The notes: generated by a model from the letters alone, not told the origin. A stretch of DNA of 64,000 bases from Rhizophagus irregularis (GCF_026210795.1 NC_089444.1:4392501-4456500); one strand, 5' to 3'; positions 25,009 through 37,734 are shown, counted from the stretch's first letter. A program made the numbers and translations.

Positions 25009-25527
25009 CAGGAAATTTGTTTAGGCGTAATTTAGTGTAATATTTCGAAGGTGGTGTAAAATTTCGAAATATTACACTAAAAACGTAATATTACAAAAGT
25101 TTACGCTCTTAAATTTGAATAATTATAGTAATTTAAGAATATCTCGCTATCTACTGATCCAATCAAGACGATCTATAGCTCATTGGAATCAGCTCATCAA
25201 GACGGATCGAATGGTAGTAAAATCGTATCTTTACGTTTGATAGATGACTTTCTATTAATTTAAAACTTTACTGCATACTATAGAGCGTTCTATTAACTGT
25301 AGAAATGCGATTTTACTACCATTCGATCCGTCTTGATGAGCTGATTCCAATGAGCTATAGATTGTCTTGATCGGATCAGTAGATAGCGAGATATTCTTAA
25401 ATTACTATAATTATTCAAATTTAAGAGCGTAAACTTTTGTAATATTACGTTTTTAGTGTAATATTTCGAAATTTTACACCACCTTCGAAATATTACACTA
25501 AATTACGCCTAAACAAATTTCCTGATG
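25006..25527. mobile_element. Palindromic foldback element (229-bp arms)
   Basis: 25006-25234 and 25299-25527 are near-perfect inverted copies around a 64-base middle. Both outer ends read CATCAGGAAATTTG inward, the same terminus as the 10545/18966 pair, and the arms carry the same CGTAATATTAC / TTTCGAAATATTAC motifs. The left tip overlaps the apparent ATG (25006-25008) of the CACTA-like transposase, so that start codon is supplied by the insertion. Confidence 0.85.
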
Positions 25528-26081
25528 TAGGTTTGCTGTAAGAAAACCGATTTCAAATTCGAATTGGCTCTATTGGCTTGTTGTGACTATATCGTCTTCT
25601 CATCTTTATAACAATTTAAAATAATTCAAATTTAATTAGAACATAATTACCAGTGGTACCACTACCACAGTATCTGTTATAAATTCAATTAGAACTAAAT
25701 TTATTAAATACTATTAGTGTGTCGGCAAAAAAAAAATGCAATTAAGTAATCAATTCGGTTAAATTACTGCCGATTTGGCTACACAAAATTTAGGGTCAAT
25801 TATACCGGTTAATGACAATTGGTATGACAAATAATATTATCGAAAATAGTCATTTATTGAATCAGAAAATAAAATAAAATATATAATAATATAAAACATA
25901 ATAATAAAATAAAATAAAACATATAATAATATAAACATAATAATAATTAAATAAAATAAAACATATAATAAAATAAAACATATAATAATAAAATAAAATA
26001 AAACATAATATTAAAATAAAATAAAACATAATAATAAAATAAAATAAAATATATTAAAATAATAAAATAAAAAATAAAAAA
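25528..26081. other. Spacer with TAAAA-rich simple sequence
   Basis: 25855-26075 is a degenerate AATAAAATAAAACATATAAT array. 25528-25850 shows no gene. Confidence 0.7.
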
Positions 26082-26747
26082 TCAATGACGTCGGTGAGAG
26101 CGCCCGCGCTCTCGGTGGTAGGGAGATCGTGAACGAGAGCGCCTGCGCTCTCGGTGGTGAGGAGATCGAGAACGAGAGCGCCTGCGCTCTCGGTGGTGTG
26201 GAGATCGAGAACGAGAGCGCCTGCGCTCTCGGTGGTAGTAGGGGGATCGGGAGCGAGAGCGCCTGCGCTCTCTATACTCGTATGTCCTACGATCCATCCT
26301 ATTTCTCCGGGCGGCCCGGACTAATGCTTAAAACAAAGCAAGTATTAATATAAATGCAATGAATTAATGAAAAAATCAGTTAAATAATAAATACTTACGC
26401 TCCACTCTCCAAAACTCGTCAGAGAGTTCCTGGTGGAATCTCTCGTCATGCAAAGTCGGGGTACGAGTGGGATATCCTTCAGGATTTCTGTTTATTAATC
26501 TCTCTAAATTCTCGTACCCCGACTTTAGCGCATTCCATTTCTCTCTACATTGTTTTCTAGTTGGCCTGAATATGTGGTTGTTTCGTATATCACGAGCAAT
26601 TCCACGCCATAATTGGTTTTGGTTATGTAACCTCGTTGTGGTGAATAAGGGCTGATAGGCCCGACGACGCTGAATTAAGGTCAAAGCAGCGTCATCGGGC
26701 CATTGAATGTATACTGGAAGATTTGCGTTTAAGTTTAATGCTGCCAT
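26082..26747 (-). CDS. Myb/SANT-like protein with RS-repeat tail, 195 aa, 2 exons
   Basis: ATG at 26747 (MAALNLNANLPVYIQWPDDA). Exon 1 26399-26747, intron 26321-26398 (78 bp, GTAAGT...TTAG), exon 2 26082-26320; 588 nt, in frame. Residues 15-115 form a trihelix-type Myb/SANT domain: Trp16, NQLWRGIARDIRNNHI for helix 2 and KQCREKWNALKSGYENL for helix 3, then DEFWRVE. Exon 2 encodes ERRRSRSRSP units repeated five times, an SR-protein-like tail. The family mate is 17189-17829. A nuclear DNA- or RNA-linked role is inferred. The repeat at DNA level (GAGAGCGCAGGCGCTCTCG) is also a strong inverted motif and makes the region locally GC-rich. It could be a TE accessory protein or a host gene. Confidence 0.7.
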
Positions 26748-26815
26748 TATTAAATATTATTAGTTTGATGGGGAAAATGTCAAGAAAAGGCTCTATATTT
26801 ATAATAAATTTATTA

Positions 26816-27225
26816 TGATTTCTTTGAGTTTATTTTTACGATCTTGTCTAAATTTTTTAGTTCTAATGCAATCATCCTTAATTAATTTATTTAACATTGA
26901 ATACACACATAATTTTTTTTTGATTTCTTTGAGTTTATTTTTACGATCTTGTCTAAATTTTTTAGTTCTAATGCAATCATCCTTAATTAATTTATTTAAC
27001 AATGAATACACACATAATTTTTTTTTGATTTCTTTGAGTTTATTTTTACGATCTTGTCTAGTTCTAATGCAATCATCTTTAATTAATTTATTTAACATTG
27101 AATACACACATATTTTTTTTTGATTTCTTTGAGTTTATTTTTACGATCTTGCCTAAATTTTTTAGTTCTAATGCAATCATCTTTAATTAATTTATTTAAC
27201 ATTGAATACACTCAATTTTTTGATT
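26816..27225. repeat. 105-bp minisatellite, four units
   Basis: Units start at GATTTCTTTGAG at 26817, 26922, 27027 and 27122; steps are 105, 105 and 95 (the third unit lacks AAATTTTTTA). Because 105 is a multiple of three, a 35-residue minus-strand frame stays open across the repeat; I do not call it a gene. Confidence 0.95.
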
Positions 27226-27883
27226 TATCAATTTATTTTAAAAATATAATTATAGTAATACTGCATTAATTAATATATATAAATAAAAATAAATAAACAA
27301 ATTCTATTAATAAAAAATGAGTTAAAATGTTATCTTTATACTTTATAATTATAAAATATAATATTTTAAATCACGCATGTCCTTCCTTGATTATATTTCA
27401 TATTACACTGCGATGATATATTACAATTATACTGAATTTTAAGCTAACCTTAATTTACACCGTAACGAACTTAATTCGATCTTAATTTACTCCGTTTTAG
27501 GAATATTATCGAACAATTAAACAAATGATTAGTTGCACATGACTTGTATTATTTGAATAGTTGATACTTTATATACCGATATTTGATTACACCAATATGT
27601 ATTAAAACTCTTTCCTATCAGTAATTTCACAATTTCAATCAATATATCGGTATTTTTCAAATATCGTTGTAAGTCTACTACTGTAGATCCCATCTATTTT
27701 TTATGTAATCAATCCAGAGGCTTACACTAAATAGATATGGCTTAGTTAGATAGGATCATCACATGGTTCATTGGCTCAGTTATTTTTCCGTCAAGAGTAC
27801 CAGGATCTTATAAATTTTTTTTCTTGCATGTCATCGTATCACACATAAAAATGGAAATTCAAAACGTAATATTCCATTAATTT

Positions 27884-27990
27884 CTTCTCACTCCTTTTCT
27901 TCTACCGATCATTTTTCTTCTCACTCCTTTTCTTCTACCGATCATTTTTCTTCTCACTCCTTTTCTTCTACCGATCATTTTTCTTCTCAC
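27884..27990. repeat. 33-bp tandem repeat, three units
   Basis: CTTCTCACTCCTTTTCTTCT followed by ACCGATCATTTTT, starting at 27884, 27917 and 27950. The rest of 27226-28476 is AT-rich spacer without a recognised gene. Confidence 0.9.
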
Positions 27991-28476
27991 CTTTCCATTA
28001 TTTTTCTTCTCATTCCACGTATAGCCTGAAAAATATAATAAATTTGAAACCGTAAAATCGATTTGAGGTAATCTTCCATGTAAAAAAAAAATTTTACTGA
28101 ATGAAATTCGATATTGTAATAATTTATTTATATTAATTAAATTTAATTTTCGATCTTCTAGAAATCATAATTTTTAGTTTTCCCATCTCCTGATATTTTT
28201 AACTGATCCTGCATTCTACACGATACACAATGATATTAAGATCATGTATATTTTCCAATTAAATACTACAATCATAATTACAATAGCTAAAATCTCAAAA
28301 TTATATCATGATAACCTCGCCCTTTTTTTTGTTCATTCAATATTTATCATCTACTTTTTTGAGCAAGAAAGTTGCTCTACATTTTTTATTCATTCATATT
28401 TTCTCGATAAATATCACCTACTTTTAAACAAAAAGGTTGTTCCACTTTTTTTTTCGCTCATATTTTTTTTTATATT

Positions 28477-28789
28477 ATGACGACTAAACGTAAATTACCT
28501 AATAAATCGTCTGATGATAATCAAGAAATGGAAGTTGAAGGAGGTATGTAGATATAACTCTTTTGTAAATTTATAGTAAGTTTTGCTTATATAGTTATAT
28601 GTAAGAAGAATAATTAATAAATACCAAAAATATGTATAATAGGATCGAAAAGAAAACAAATTACGAAAAAAAGAAGAGATATTGACATTGAGAAAGCCAA
28701 TCAGTTGATGAAAAAAAGTAAAAATAGTAATAAAGAAGCTGCCGAATCTGCTGATAAAGAAGTTATAGTAGTAAATGAAAAAAGAAGTA

Positions 28790-28833
<44 letters not shown>

Positions 28834-29692
28834 AATGATGATGATGATGAGAGTAAGACGGAAGATCATAAAAAACCCGAAGTATTTCAATCAAAGTCAA
28901 ATTTAGAAATAGTTGCTTGGCTCGTCGACCATCCGGAAATTTTAAGATTGGCACTAGAAATGAACAATACAGATGTTGCTATCTCATCATCCAGTAAAAT
29001 TACGGACGTAAGTATTAAATTAACATGATTTTATTATGTCTAAATCTTTTAAATAATGTATTTTTAATATTTTAGGATAAAATTCGTCTATGGGACGAAA
29101 GTGTCAAGTGTCTTTTTTTACGTGCAAGAAGTCCGCGTGGTGAAGTTTTTGATGAGTTGATAACAAAAATTTTCAAAATAAAAATACATTCGAACGAAGC
29201 TAAAAGCTACCTCGAAAAAACCCGAAAATTTTTTATCGATTTCAGAAATAAGTTTAACCAAATTATTTTAACTTCTGTAGAAGAATTTAAAGAAATAAGA
29301 AAAAACAGGTATTTATTTAATTGTTTCGTAGCTAACCAAATAGTGCTGTTTGTATTAATTATTAATTTAATTATAGAGCATCTACTGGAAGTTTATCTCA
29401 AAAGGAACTTATAGATTACGTTGATGAAGAATTTGTCCAAAAGATTTTAAGCCGACAGCTTGTAGCTGTTAATATTTCAGAATTAACAAGAAATGGAGGA
29501 TTCAATACCTTGGTTGATTTCGTAAGAGAAACCTTTAAGGTTTCGTGGAACGGAAAAAATTTGTCCGCCGTTAAAGAATTAGATAATATGACCAAAAAAT
29601 TAACGATCCCTTCTAGGAGCGGAAATAAGATCGTTGATTCTTTATCGGTAAGTTATTTTATTTATACTGTACTGATACTTCATATCCTTTAA
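28477..29692 (+). CDS. Uncharacterised protein, 4 exons, 326 aa
   Basis: ATG at 28477 (MTTKRKLPNKSSDDNQEM). Exons 28477-28543, 28643-29007, 29076-29308, 29377-29692; all introns are GT-AG and the phases close. The N-terminus is rich in Lys/Arg (SKRKQITKKRRDIDIEKA) and looks nuclear, then comes a run of about 15 Asp (GATGAT microsatellite, 28793-28850). The central part (NLEIVAWLVDHPEILRLAL, DKIRLWDESVKCLFLRARS) and the C-terminal part (ELIDYVDEEFVQKILSRQLV) are helical and look conserved. No family is recognised. A GTAAGT at 29650 may be a further donor; if so the gene continues past the stop given here. The frame has no damage and no TE features, so it is probably a host gene. Confidence 0.65.
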
Positions 29693-31639
29693 TCATAGTT
29701 ATTAATAATAATATTAAATTATACATAGTTATAAATCTTAGCAAACGCTCTAATTTTTTTATAAAATTATGCATTTTATAACGATATTACATTGAATAAA
29801 TTTAGTAAATTTTACAAGCAAATGATAATATGAAACATCATTATTCTAAACATTATACCATAATGTCGAGTGATAATAATATAAAATAAAATGGATGTAT
29901 AAAACTATAAAATGTTTGTCTAAGATATAACATTTTCAAGTTTAAAAAGTAATTGTTGTTTTGTTAAAAATGGAATGGTTATTATATGACGTTTCTTCTT
30001 TAGTATATACGGCCTAAATATCTCTATATATTTGACGTTCTTATACAGATCAAAAAGAATACATTTGCGTAATATTTGCGTAAAGTAAGAACTTTAAAGT
30101 TTAAGCCAATTCTGACTGGTAATTTACAAAATAACAAACACATTTCTTAAAAAAAAATTCTGAATCAGAATACTTTTCCGGTTTCCATCTTCGATTCTGC
30201 AAAAAATTGAAAAGTTCAGGTGATAATTTAAGAAATATCCACCTATAAAGAGACTAAACAATTATCAGGTTGATCAAGTTCGTGTAATACCAAATTTAAT
30301 AAATTGTCTGATTAAATGATCGCGTATATTAAATGATCGCGTATATTATAAGGCTATAAGGCCTATTAATTCCTAAAAAGTCAATTTAACCACTATTTTA
30401 TTTAACCGCTATTTATTTGTACGTTTTTTTTTTTTGAAAAAAAAAAACTTTCTTTCTGAAAGTAGAGTCTTCCTCCTATACCGTTTGCCGTCGTGCATAG
30501 TGTGTTATAGGAAAAGGCGGACTTGAATTATATAGGTGTAAGCTTATGTTATATAGGCGTAAAGCTTATATAATTAACGCAACGAAAATCCTTTAATCAA
30601 AGGTTAAAATAGGCATGATGGGATATTCTCATATATCATGAGCTCTGTCTGTTCGAAGTGTCGTTTTATATATAATTAAGTAGGCTTAAGTCGTAAGTAA
30701 CTTTTTTATAACATTGATTATTGGAGAATTAAGTGGCAAAAATAATTTTTAGTTTGTAAGACTTTTAACTCCATACCAACTTGTGTGTGTTTGGCGTGTA
30801 ATTAATTCCCTAACCCTTAGACCCACTCGTGGGTTAGGTAGGTTGCTTTGCACTTCTTGCAGCCTACCTTATAATGGGTTTTAGGTCCACATTTGCCCAT
30901 TTAAAATTTATTAAACAGGATGTCATTCGTCCAAACACATTGCAACGTTTGTTGATGAAGCTATAGTTGTCTAATAAAAGTTCGCTTTGCCAGGCAATTT
31001 ATGGTGGATTCAATGGATCAAATTACAAACAACAATAATGCAGTCATATGAGAATTCCAGGCCAAAGAATAAGGGTGAATTGTCAAAGTTGAGAATATAT
31101 TTGTATTTTTTTTTTAAAGCCGTCATTCTCATGAACTTTTTCATTGTATCCCTAAATTCAATGATTTTGGTAATGATGAAACTGCAGTTGTTTATAGGGG
31201 TTTCCCGCCAAACTTCTGAGGTGAATTTATGTCTGGTGTTTTCGAATATACTTATCCTTTTTGCAATAGAGTCGTAGCGAGTCTTCTTAAAGCGTACCTG
31301 TGACACCCCATCCAACTTGGGCAGTGTCGCTGAATCTAAAGCAAGGTACCCGGTTAATCCTCAACTTTGGGTTGATGAGTTATGATTCTGGAGTATTAAG
31401 GCATAATGTTTTGACTTACATCACCAATTTAACTCATAATTCTAATTTATTGAATTAGTTTATTATAGATTTATTGATATTTTTTTTATCTGTTATATAA
31501 TATTTAAACTAATGTATACTTTATCTGTAATTAAAATTGTTATTGTAATAAATAACCGGTAACTTAAATCTATTGAAATTAACTTTTAAATTAGATTACA
31601 AATTATTAAAATATTATAAAACGATATTTGATTGATTTG
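29693..31639. other. Intergenic with an unexplained GC-richer block
   Basis: 29693-30770 is AT-rich with no gene seen. 30775-31425 is visibly less AT-rich (CCCACTCGTGGGTTAGGTAGG, TGTGACACCCCATCCAACTTG) and carries an uncertain minus-strand open frame (31010-31315). It looks like a fragment of a gene or retroelement that I cannot identify. Confidence 0.45.
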
Positions 31640-32420
31640 ATATTTTTATAGATAATATCATTTTGATATTATTTTGATACTGAATTAATATTAAAATAAT
31701 ATTATATTGATATTGCATTTATTAAAAAAAAATCATTATTGTTATAACAATATCAAAATGATATCGTTTCGTTATTTGTCAATATCGATTAGATAATTAT
31801 AAAGTGATATCTTTACGATATCATATTGATATTGAATTAATGTTAGAACGATATCATATTAATATCGTATTTACTTTCTATTTTTCATTATTGTTATAAC
31901 AATATCGAAATATCGATATGATATCGATTTGATGTTTCGTCAATATCGTTATGATGTCGATTAGATAATTATAAAGTGATATCTTTACGATATCATATTG
32001 ATATTGAATTAATGTTGGAACGATATCATATTAATATCGTATTTACTTTCTATTTTTCATTATTGTTATAACAATATCGAAATATCGATATGATATCGAT
32101 TTGATGTTTCGTCAATATCGTTATGATGTCGATTAGATAATTATAAAGTGATATCTTTACGATATCATATTGATATTGAATTAATGTTGGAACGATATCA
32201 TATTAATATCGTATTTACTTCCCATTTTTCAAAAAATTCATTGTTGTTATAACAATATCGAAATGATATCGATCTGATATTTTTTCAAACAAATATCTTT
32301 ACGATATCATTTTGATATATTGAATTAATATTGAAATGATATCATTGCGATATCATAATGATATCATTTGCAAATCGATATCGCCACGATATTTATTTAA
32401 CATCATTATTATATCAATTC
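31640..32420. repeat. 172-bp GATATC-rich satellite, about 3-4 units
   Basis: GATTAGATAATTATAAAGTG occurs at 31787, 31959 and 32131, exactly 172 bases apart; units carry several GATATC and ATCGATAT motifs, and flanking units are more diverged. It is compositionally similar to, but not the same unit as, the 19-20 kb array. Confidence 0.92.
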
Positions 32421-32774
32421 GGTATTGTTTAAAAATTCAAGGTTTCTGTAAAGTATAAAGAAGAATCGAAAGACCTAAAAAGAAGGAATTCAAAATGTAA
32501 AATGATCAGCACATTAATTTAGCCAATAAAATATCACCAGGTAAATTATATAGGTTCAATCACCCAAGGTGAAAAATTATTAAATCGCCCAGGGTGAAAA
32601 TACACTCAAACGTCGTCAAATCATTAATATAAACTATATTATTCTAAATATAATTTATATCATGTTATTTATTATTTTTTGTTAACTAATTATTACCATA
32701 TTAAATTCCTAATTATAAACTACTGTAACCATCTTTAATTTACTTAGTATTGCATTACATATCAAATAATTCGA

Positions 32775-32989
32775 TAGATTTTTTTGTGCCAAAATGATGA
32801 TCATATCCCGGAATGCATTAGATCATTGACAATCATATCTTAAAATGAAAAATTATGAAAAATTGTGAAAAATTATGCGTTTTTATGGATTAGTTAGTGC
32901 ATTTTTATGGATTAGATTTTGCATTTGATCTAACCATAAGTCCAAATTTGGATGAAAAAGTCTCAGATAATTATATATATATGTTAGTA
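32775..32989. repeat. Inverted duplicate of 42270-42610
   Basis: The stretch from GTGCCAAAATGAT to GTCTCAGATAATTATATAT matches the complement of 42270-42610. The other copy has about 150 extra bases near 42425-42575. Confidence 0.8.
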
Positions 32990-33007
32990 TAGCTTTTAGA
33001 TTTTTTT

Positions 33008-33727
33008 TGGGAAATTACATTTTATCTGTTACAAGGAGATCAAGGTACTATGCATACAGATTTTTATGAATCTAAGTTAAAGCGAAAAAAAATTCAATTT
33101 CTTATTAAAGAAATACCTACAATAGAACATATTAAAAAATCATGTTTTTCAATTTTTAAAGATCGTTTTTGTCCAATATGTAATATAGAAAAAGAAGAAT
33201 TTAATCATGTTTTGACATGTAACCAAAGATCAGAAGACAATTTTATATTAATTCAACAGATAAAACAAATTTTAATTGATAGTATTAATGATCAAATAGA
33301 AAATCAAGCATTATATGTAGAAGATATTGATTTGTCAGATTTACCTTATATTTGGGATAATTCAATTAGAGAAGATTTTTTTACAAGTATTGATATAATA
33401 AAAGGAATAATTCCTTTAAGTTTATGTAAATTTATTAATGGAAAATTAAAAAATTATAAAAAAACAAAGGAAATTTTATATAATTTCCGGAAAATTTCTT
33501 TCAATTTAATTAGAGATTTTTGGAATGAACGATATTCTGTCTATCATGAAATTAATATCGCATTAGGAATTACAAAAAATGTTTTAAAAGAACAATATGG
33601 TAAAAAAAAATGTATAACAACAAAAAAACCTCCTACAGATAAAAAATATAATGATACAAAAGGATTAGTTAATTACATTAGATATGGAGGAAAAATAATT
33701 GATTACTATAATTGTTGTGTACTATAA
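33008..33727 (+). pseudogene. LINE pol C-terminal fragment with zinc knuckle
   Basis: The frame is open from the 5' truncation point (33008: WEITFYLLQGDQGT) through an internal Met at 33050 to the stop at 33727, about 239 residues. A CX2CX8HX3C knuckle (CPICNIEKEEFNHVLTC) lies 41-57 residues after that Met, as in the region downstream of the reverse transcriptase in many non-LTR elements. No RT or endonuclease domain is present because the copy is 5'-truncated. There is no internal stop, so the insertion is young. Confidence 0.75.
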
Positions 33728-34056
33728 TAGTGTAGCTCTTTGTTATTATGTTTATAGAATTTTTAATTTATTAGTAGTAGTGTAGTTAATTAAAGGTGCA
33801 GTAGGTGTTTAGTGTACTAGTTTATAAACGCTATCAAGGTTGATACATCTTCCAGTAGTCCATCAGGTAGATAGGTGAAAGTTGTTTATGGGTCGGCAGT
33901 GGGATTTAGATTGTCTCGTAGAGCAATTAATTCTTATCCCCTCACAACTATTTAGTAACTAGTTAGCTAAAGCTTTATTTTTGTAACTCGCGTTTTGTAT
34001 CTTTATTCTAAAATTAATAAATATATGAGTTGAACCTTAAAAAAAAAAAAAAAAAA
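33009..34056 (+). mobile_element. 5'-truncated non-LTR retrotransposon with poly(A) and target duplication
   Basis: The body is 33009-34038 and the poly(A) tail 34039-34056 (18 A). A 19-base direct repeat (TAGCTTTTAGATTTTTTTT) flanks it at 32990-33008 and 34057-34075. The 3' UTR is 33728-34038. Truncation, A-tail and long target duplication are the hallmarks of target-primed reverse transcription. It landed inside a segment also present at 42.3 kb. Confidence 0.92.
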
Positions 34057-34069
34057 TAGCTTTTAGATT

Positions 34070-34440
34070 TTTTTTTTGATTAAAAAGGAAATAACTTTCC
34101 ATTTTTGCTTTAATTTTTCTCTTTTCGTAAAAAACTTTTTTTTTTGTTGAAAAAAAAAATCAAAAAATACTTATAAAAATAAAAAAGGAAATACCCTACC
34201 ATTTTTGATTTACTTTTTTCTCTTTTTGTTAAAAATTTTTTTTTTTTATGAAAAAAAAAACCAAAAAAATTTATAAAAATGAAAAAAGGAAATGGGTTTC
34301 CTTTTTAATTTATTTTTTTCTCCTTTTGTAAAAATTTTTTTTCGTAAAAATCAAAAATAATTTATAAAATGAAAAATGAAATGGGTTTCCTTTCTAATTT
34401 ATTTTTTTTCTCTTTTCATAAAAATTTATATTTATTTATT
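34070..34440. repeat. About 96-bp degenerate tandem repeat, four units
   Basis: Units contain AAAAAAGGAAATNNNNTNCC, then TTTCTCTTTT and TAAAAATTTTTT, near 34081, 34182, 34278 and 34370. Confidence 0.75.
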
Positions 34441-37400
34441 TTATCTTTATATCTCTTTTTATCCAAATAAAATTTTTATCAAAGAATTCATAAAATTTAA
34501 AAAAGAAAAAATGACTTTTAAAAATTTTCAAAATGAATTTTTTCTTAATTAATAATTTATGATGTATACGAATTTGCAGATCACTATATTAATTACTATT
34601 TACGGTTGATTTATCATTCTTTCATAAATATTGTATAAAAATTTTCTGTGTCATCTTTTTCATAAAAATAAAATAAAATTATAAAAATGGCTGCTACTAA
34701 AAACAGGGCGGACATACCCTATATCACATGTTGATCATTTGCTGATCATAATAAATGTGATATCACATTAACTTTGAAGCCTTATCTCAAGCCATAAATG
34801 TTCTAAAAATTATATTTAACTGTTTTGTTTAATAATTTAGGTTATCAATAATTAAATATAAAAGTATTGTAGCAAAATAAAATGTGGTTCCAAATTTAGC
34901 CTTAGGTTGAAATTTTCAATAATTCACATATATGCTGATCATCTGCTAATTTGACTTTGAAACTTCGGGCCAAGCCACAGAACTTCGGGCCAAACTTGAA
35001 ACTTTCACAGTATGCTATTTAGGTATTCAAGAATTTGTGGTTAAAATAAACCTGAATAATTTTTGATAACCCGAAAGTTATCATTAAATAAATGTTTACA
35101 ATTATTGTAAAATTAATATATGTCTGATATTTGACAAAATCTTTATGAATTATTTTAAGAACTAATTTATTAACAATAAATAAAATAAAATAAATAAAAT
35201 CAAAATTTTATACATTATTATGTAGAATTTGTGAAAAAATTAATTCAACGGTATTTTTTTATGTGATAATATTGGACAAGTGATCGGCAAAATGATCGGC
35301 AATATCGTGATAATATGGGGATGTCTGCCCTGTTCTGCTACTATGAGTGTATTCTGTCTAATAGAAACCAAGTTTAATGATTCAAAATCTGGAGTAGAGT
35401 TTGGGGATGTAGTTTTCAAAATAGGACTACAGTATTATGAAAAATTCAAATGGAAAGTTTTCAATGGCGTCTAAATTAATCTAACTAAATTTAGATATAT
35501 TGCTGTATATTGTTGATCATTTGTAATTAAACTAATATTTTGACCAAAGGTCTCATTCAAAAATGACATTTGGAAAATTTACATTCATCAAAGTAGATGG
35601 TATCGAAACAATTGCAGTTAGTTATCTACTTTATTTTGATATGTATTTTATCACCTTTTTTAAAACATAAAATATTTTATTCTTTCTTTTTATTTTGTTT
35701 AACATATATTAATTATTAAATTATATTTTTTTTTGTTATTAAAAATTTTAAACATTAGACAAAAAAAATCAATATTGTAATATATTAATTATTAACTAAA
35801 AATGGAAAACAATATGCAGATCATTTCTGAGATCTTTTTAGATTTATATAAAACGTATTCTGAAATCATTTTGCTATAAAAAAATCTGTTTATAATATTA
35901 TTTTACAAGGTCTATTATAATAAATTATAATAATTAACAAACAAATGAACTTCTTTTTCCAAATTTGAATAAACAAGATATTAATCTTATACCTATAATT
36001 TTGAATTTTATTAATTAAATTGCGTTGTGTATTATTTATCAAGTAAAATAATATAAATAATTTGATTTATTGTTTATTATATTTAATAATCTCTTTATAT
36101 TTCACTAACCTTAACCATTAATAGAATTTTCAAATAAAAATATTGATTAGTAATATTGTACTATATAAATTAACAGGAGAAGTATTTATATTGCAACAAT
36201 ATTAGATTTTTACTTCAAATGATCATCACCGTTGGCCAGAATTATCAATTTTTACCGGCACTATTTTTTTAATGCTGGTCGATCGTTATAATTTTAGTCA
36301 CTGGTGATCATCACCCCCGGTGATAGTTAAAAAATTCATACGTATTATACCATTTAAAAATACACTTTCTTTACCATTTATTTATTTTGTGCAATTAATA
36401 AAGAAACGTGAAAATTACGTGAATTATTAGTATATATAATTAATAATTTTTAATATAAATTAATTTTGAATTGCATTTTTTATAGTTATTAAGACCCACT
36501 TGATTGGCAAGTCATGTTGTACACCTAATTAATCAAGAATTTTTTTTTAAAAAAATATTTTTTTCCAAACCAATCTAAATTTTTTAGTTCCTTTTTTTAA
36601 TTTTAATTTTTTTTTTTGAACCAATCTTTTACTCTGGTTTTTTCTTTTTTTCAAATTTCATCATTTATCTTCCGAAAGACCTTTTTCTTTTCCTTTTTTT
36701 CTTTTTTTAAAAATTTTTCATTTTTCCTCATTTTTTTTTATTTTTTTTATTTTCAGTTTTTTTTCCAAAACTGAAAAATTATTATTTTTTTTTTTATTAA
36801 ATAACTTATATTATTTTTTTTTTTTTGATCTTTTTTTAGACTGATTTCTTTTTTTATCTTTATTTTTTCCCAAATTTTTTTAAGTTTTTTTTATTTTTTC
36901 TTTCCTTTTACTTTTCAGTTTCCTTTTTCAACCCAATTTTCTCTTTGTTCCTTCCCACAAATTTTTTTTGGGGTTTTTTTCGAATTCTTTAAACCTTTTT
37001 TTTTCAGGTTAGCTTTGGCTTTTTTTCCAAACTGAAAAAATTTTTTCACCTTTTCTTTTTTGGGTTGGCTTTTTTTTTTCAAACCGAATTTTTCACCATT
37101 TAGGTTTGGATCAGGTGATCAGATCGGTGCTGCAGGCATCTTTTTCATTTCTTTTTTTTCTTATTGTAAATTTAGGATTTTTTTTTTTACTAATACTTTT
37201 TGCCCTAAATATTTTTTTTTTAATGAAAATTTTAATACTAGTACTGAACCAATTACATTGTAATCAAATCCATATTCACCATATATACAGTATATCAACA
37301 AAGTATCTATTTTCTATTAAATTTATATTGAAACCTACACTAAATAAGACCTAACTAATTTGAAACTTGTAATTACTAAAATTATTTCATATAAATTTCA

Positions 37401-37734
37401 TTTTTGGTCCTATTTCGATTTATTTGTTTTTTTTTCAATCCATTTTTTTATTTTTTTTTTAAACCAATATTTTTTTTTGAGTTTTTTTTAAACTGATTTT
37501 TTTTAATTTTTTCCATTTTTTTTTTCTTCTAAAAACAAAATTTTTCAAGTTTTCTGATTCACCCTTTCCTTTTCAGATTTGTTTTTTCTAAAACAAAAAT
37601 TATTTTTCAAATATTTATTTTTTCCATATTTTTTTTTTTAGAATTATTGTTATATAAGTATATTATTGTTATTTTGTTTTTTAGACTTGAATCTAGATCA
37701 GTAATCAGATTAACGCTATGGCATTCCACCATTA
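34441..37734. other. Gene-poor AT/T-rich stretch
   Basis: No gene is supported. 36530-37200 and 37420-37670 are T-rich on the plus strand, with repeated AAACCGAATTTTT / AAACTGAAAAA units. A diverged direct repeat links 37100-37140 and 37683-37725 (GATCAGNNATCAGAT ... GGCAT). Confidence 0.5.

Noticed and set aside
26799-27123. Open frames on both strands with a 35-residue repeat
   Set aside because: The 105-bp period is a multiple of three, so any frame stays open; there is no start context or similarity.
28495-28890. Poly-Ile and poly-His antisense frames
   Set aside because: Shadows of the GATGAT microsatellite coding the Asp run.
31010-31315. Minus-strand open frame of 101 codons
   Set aside because: No recognisable similarity and no supporting exon structure; kept only as part of the unexplained block.
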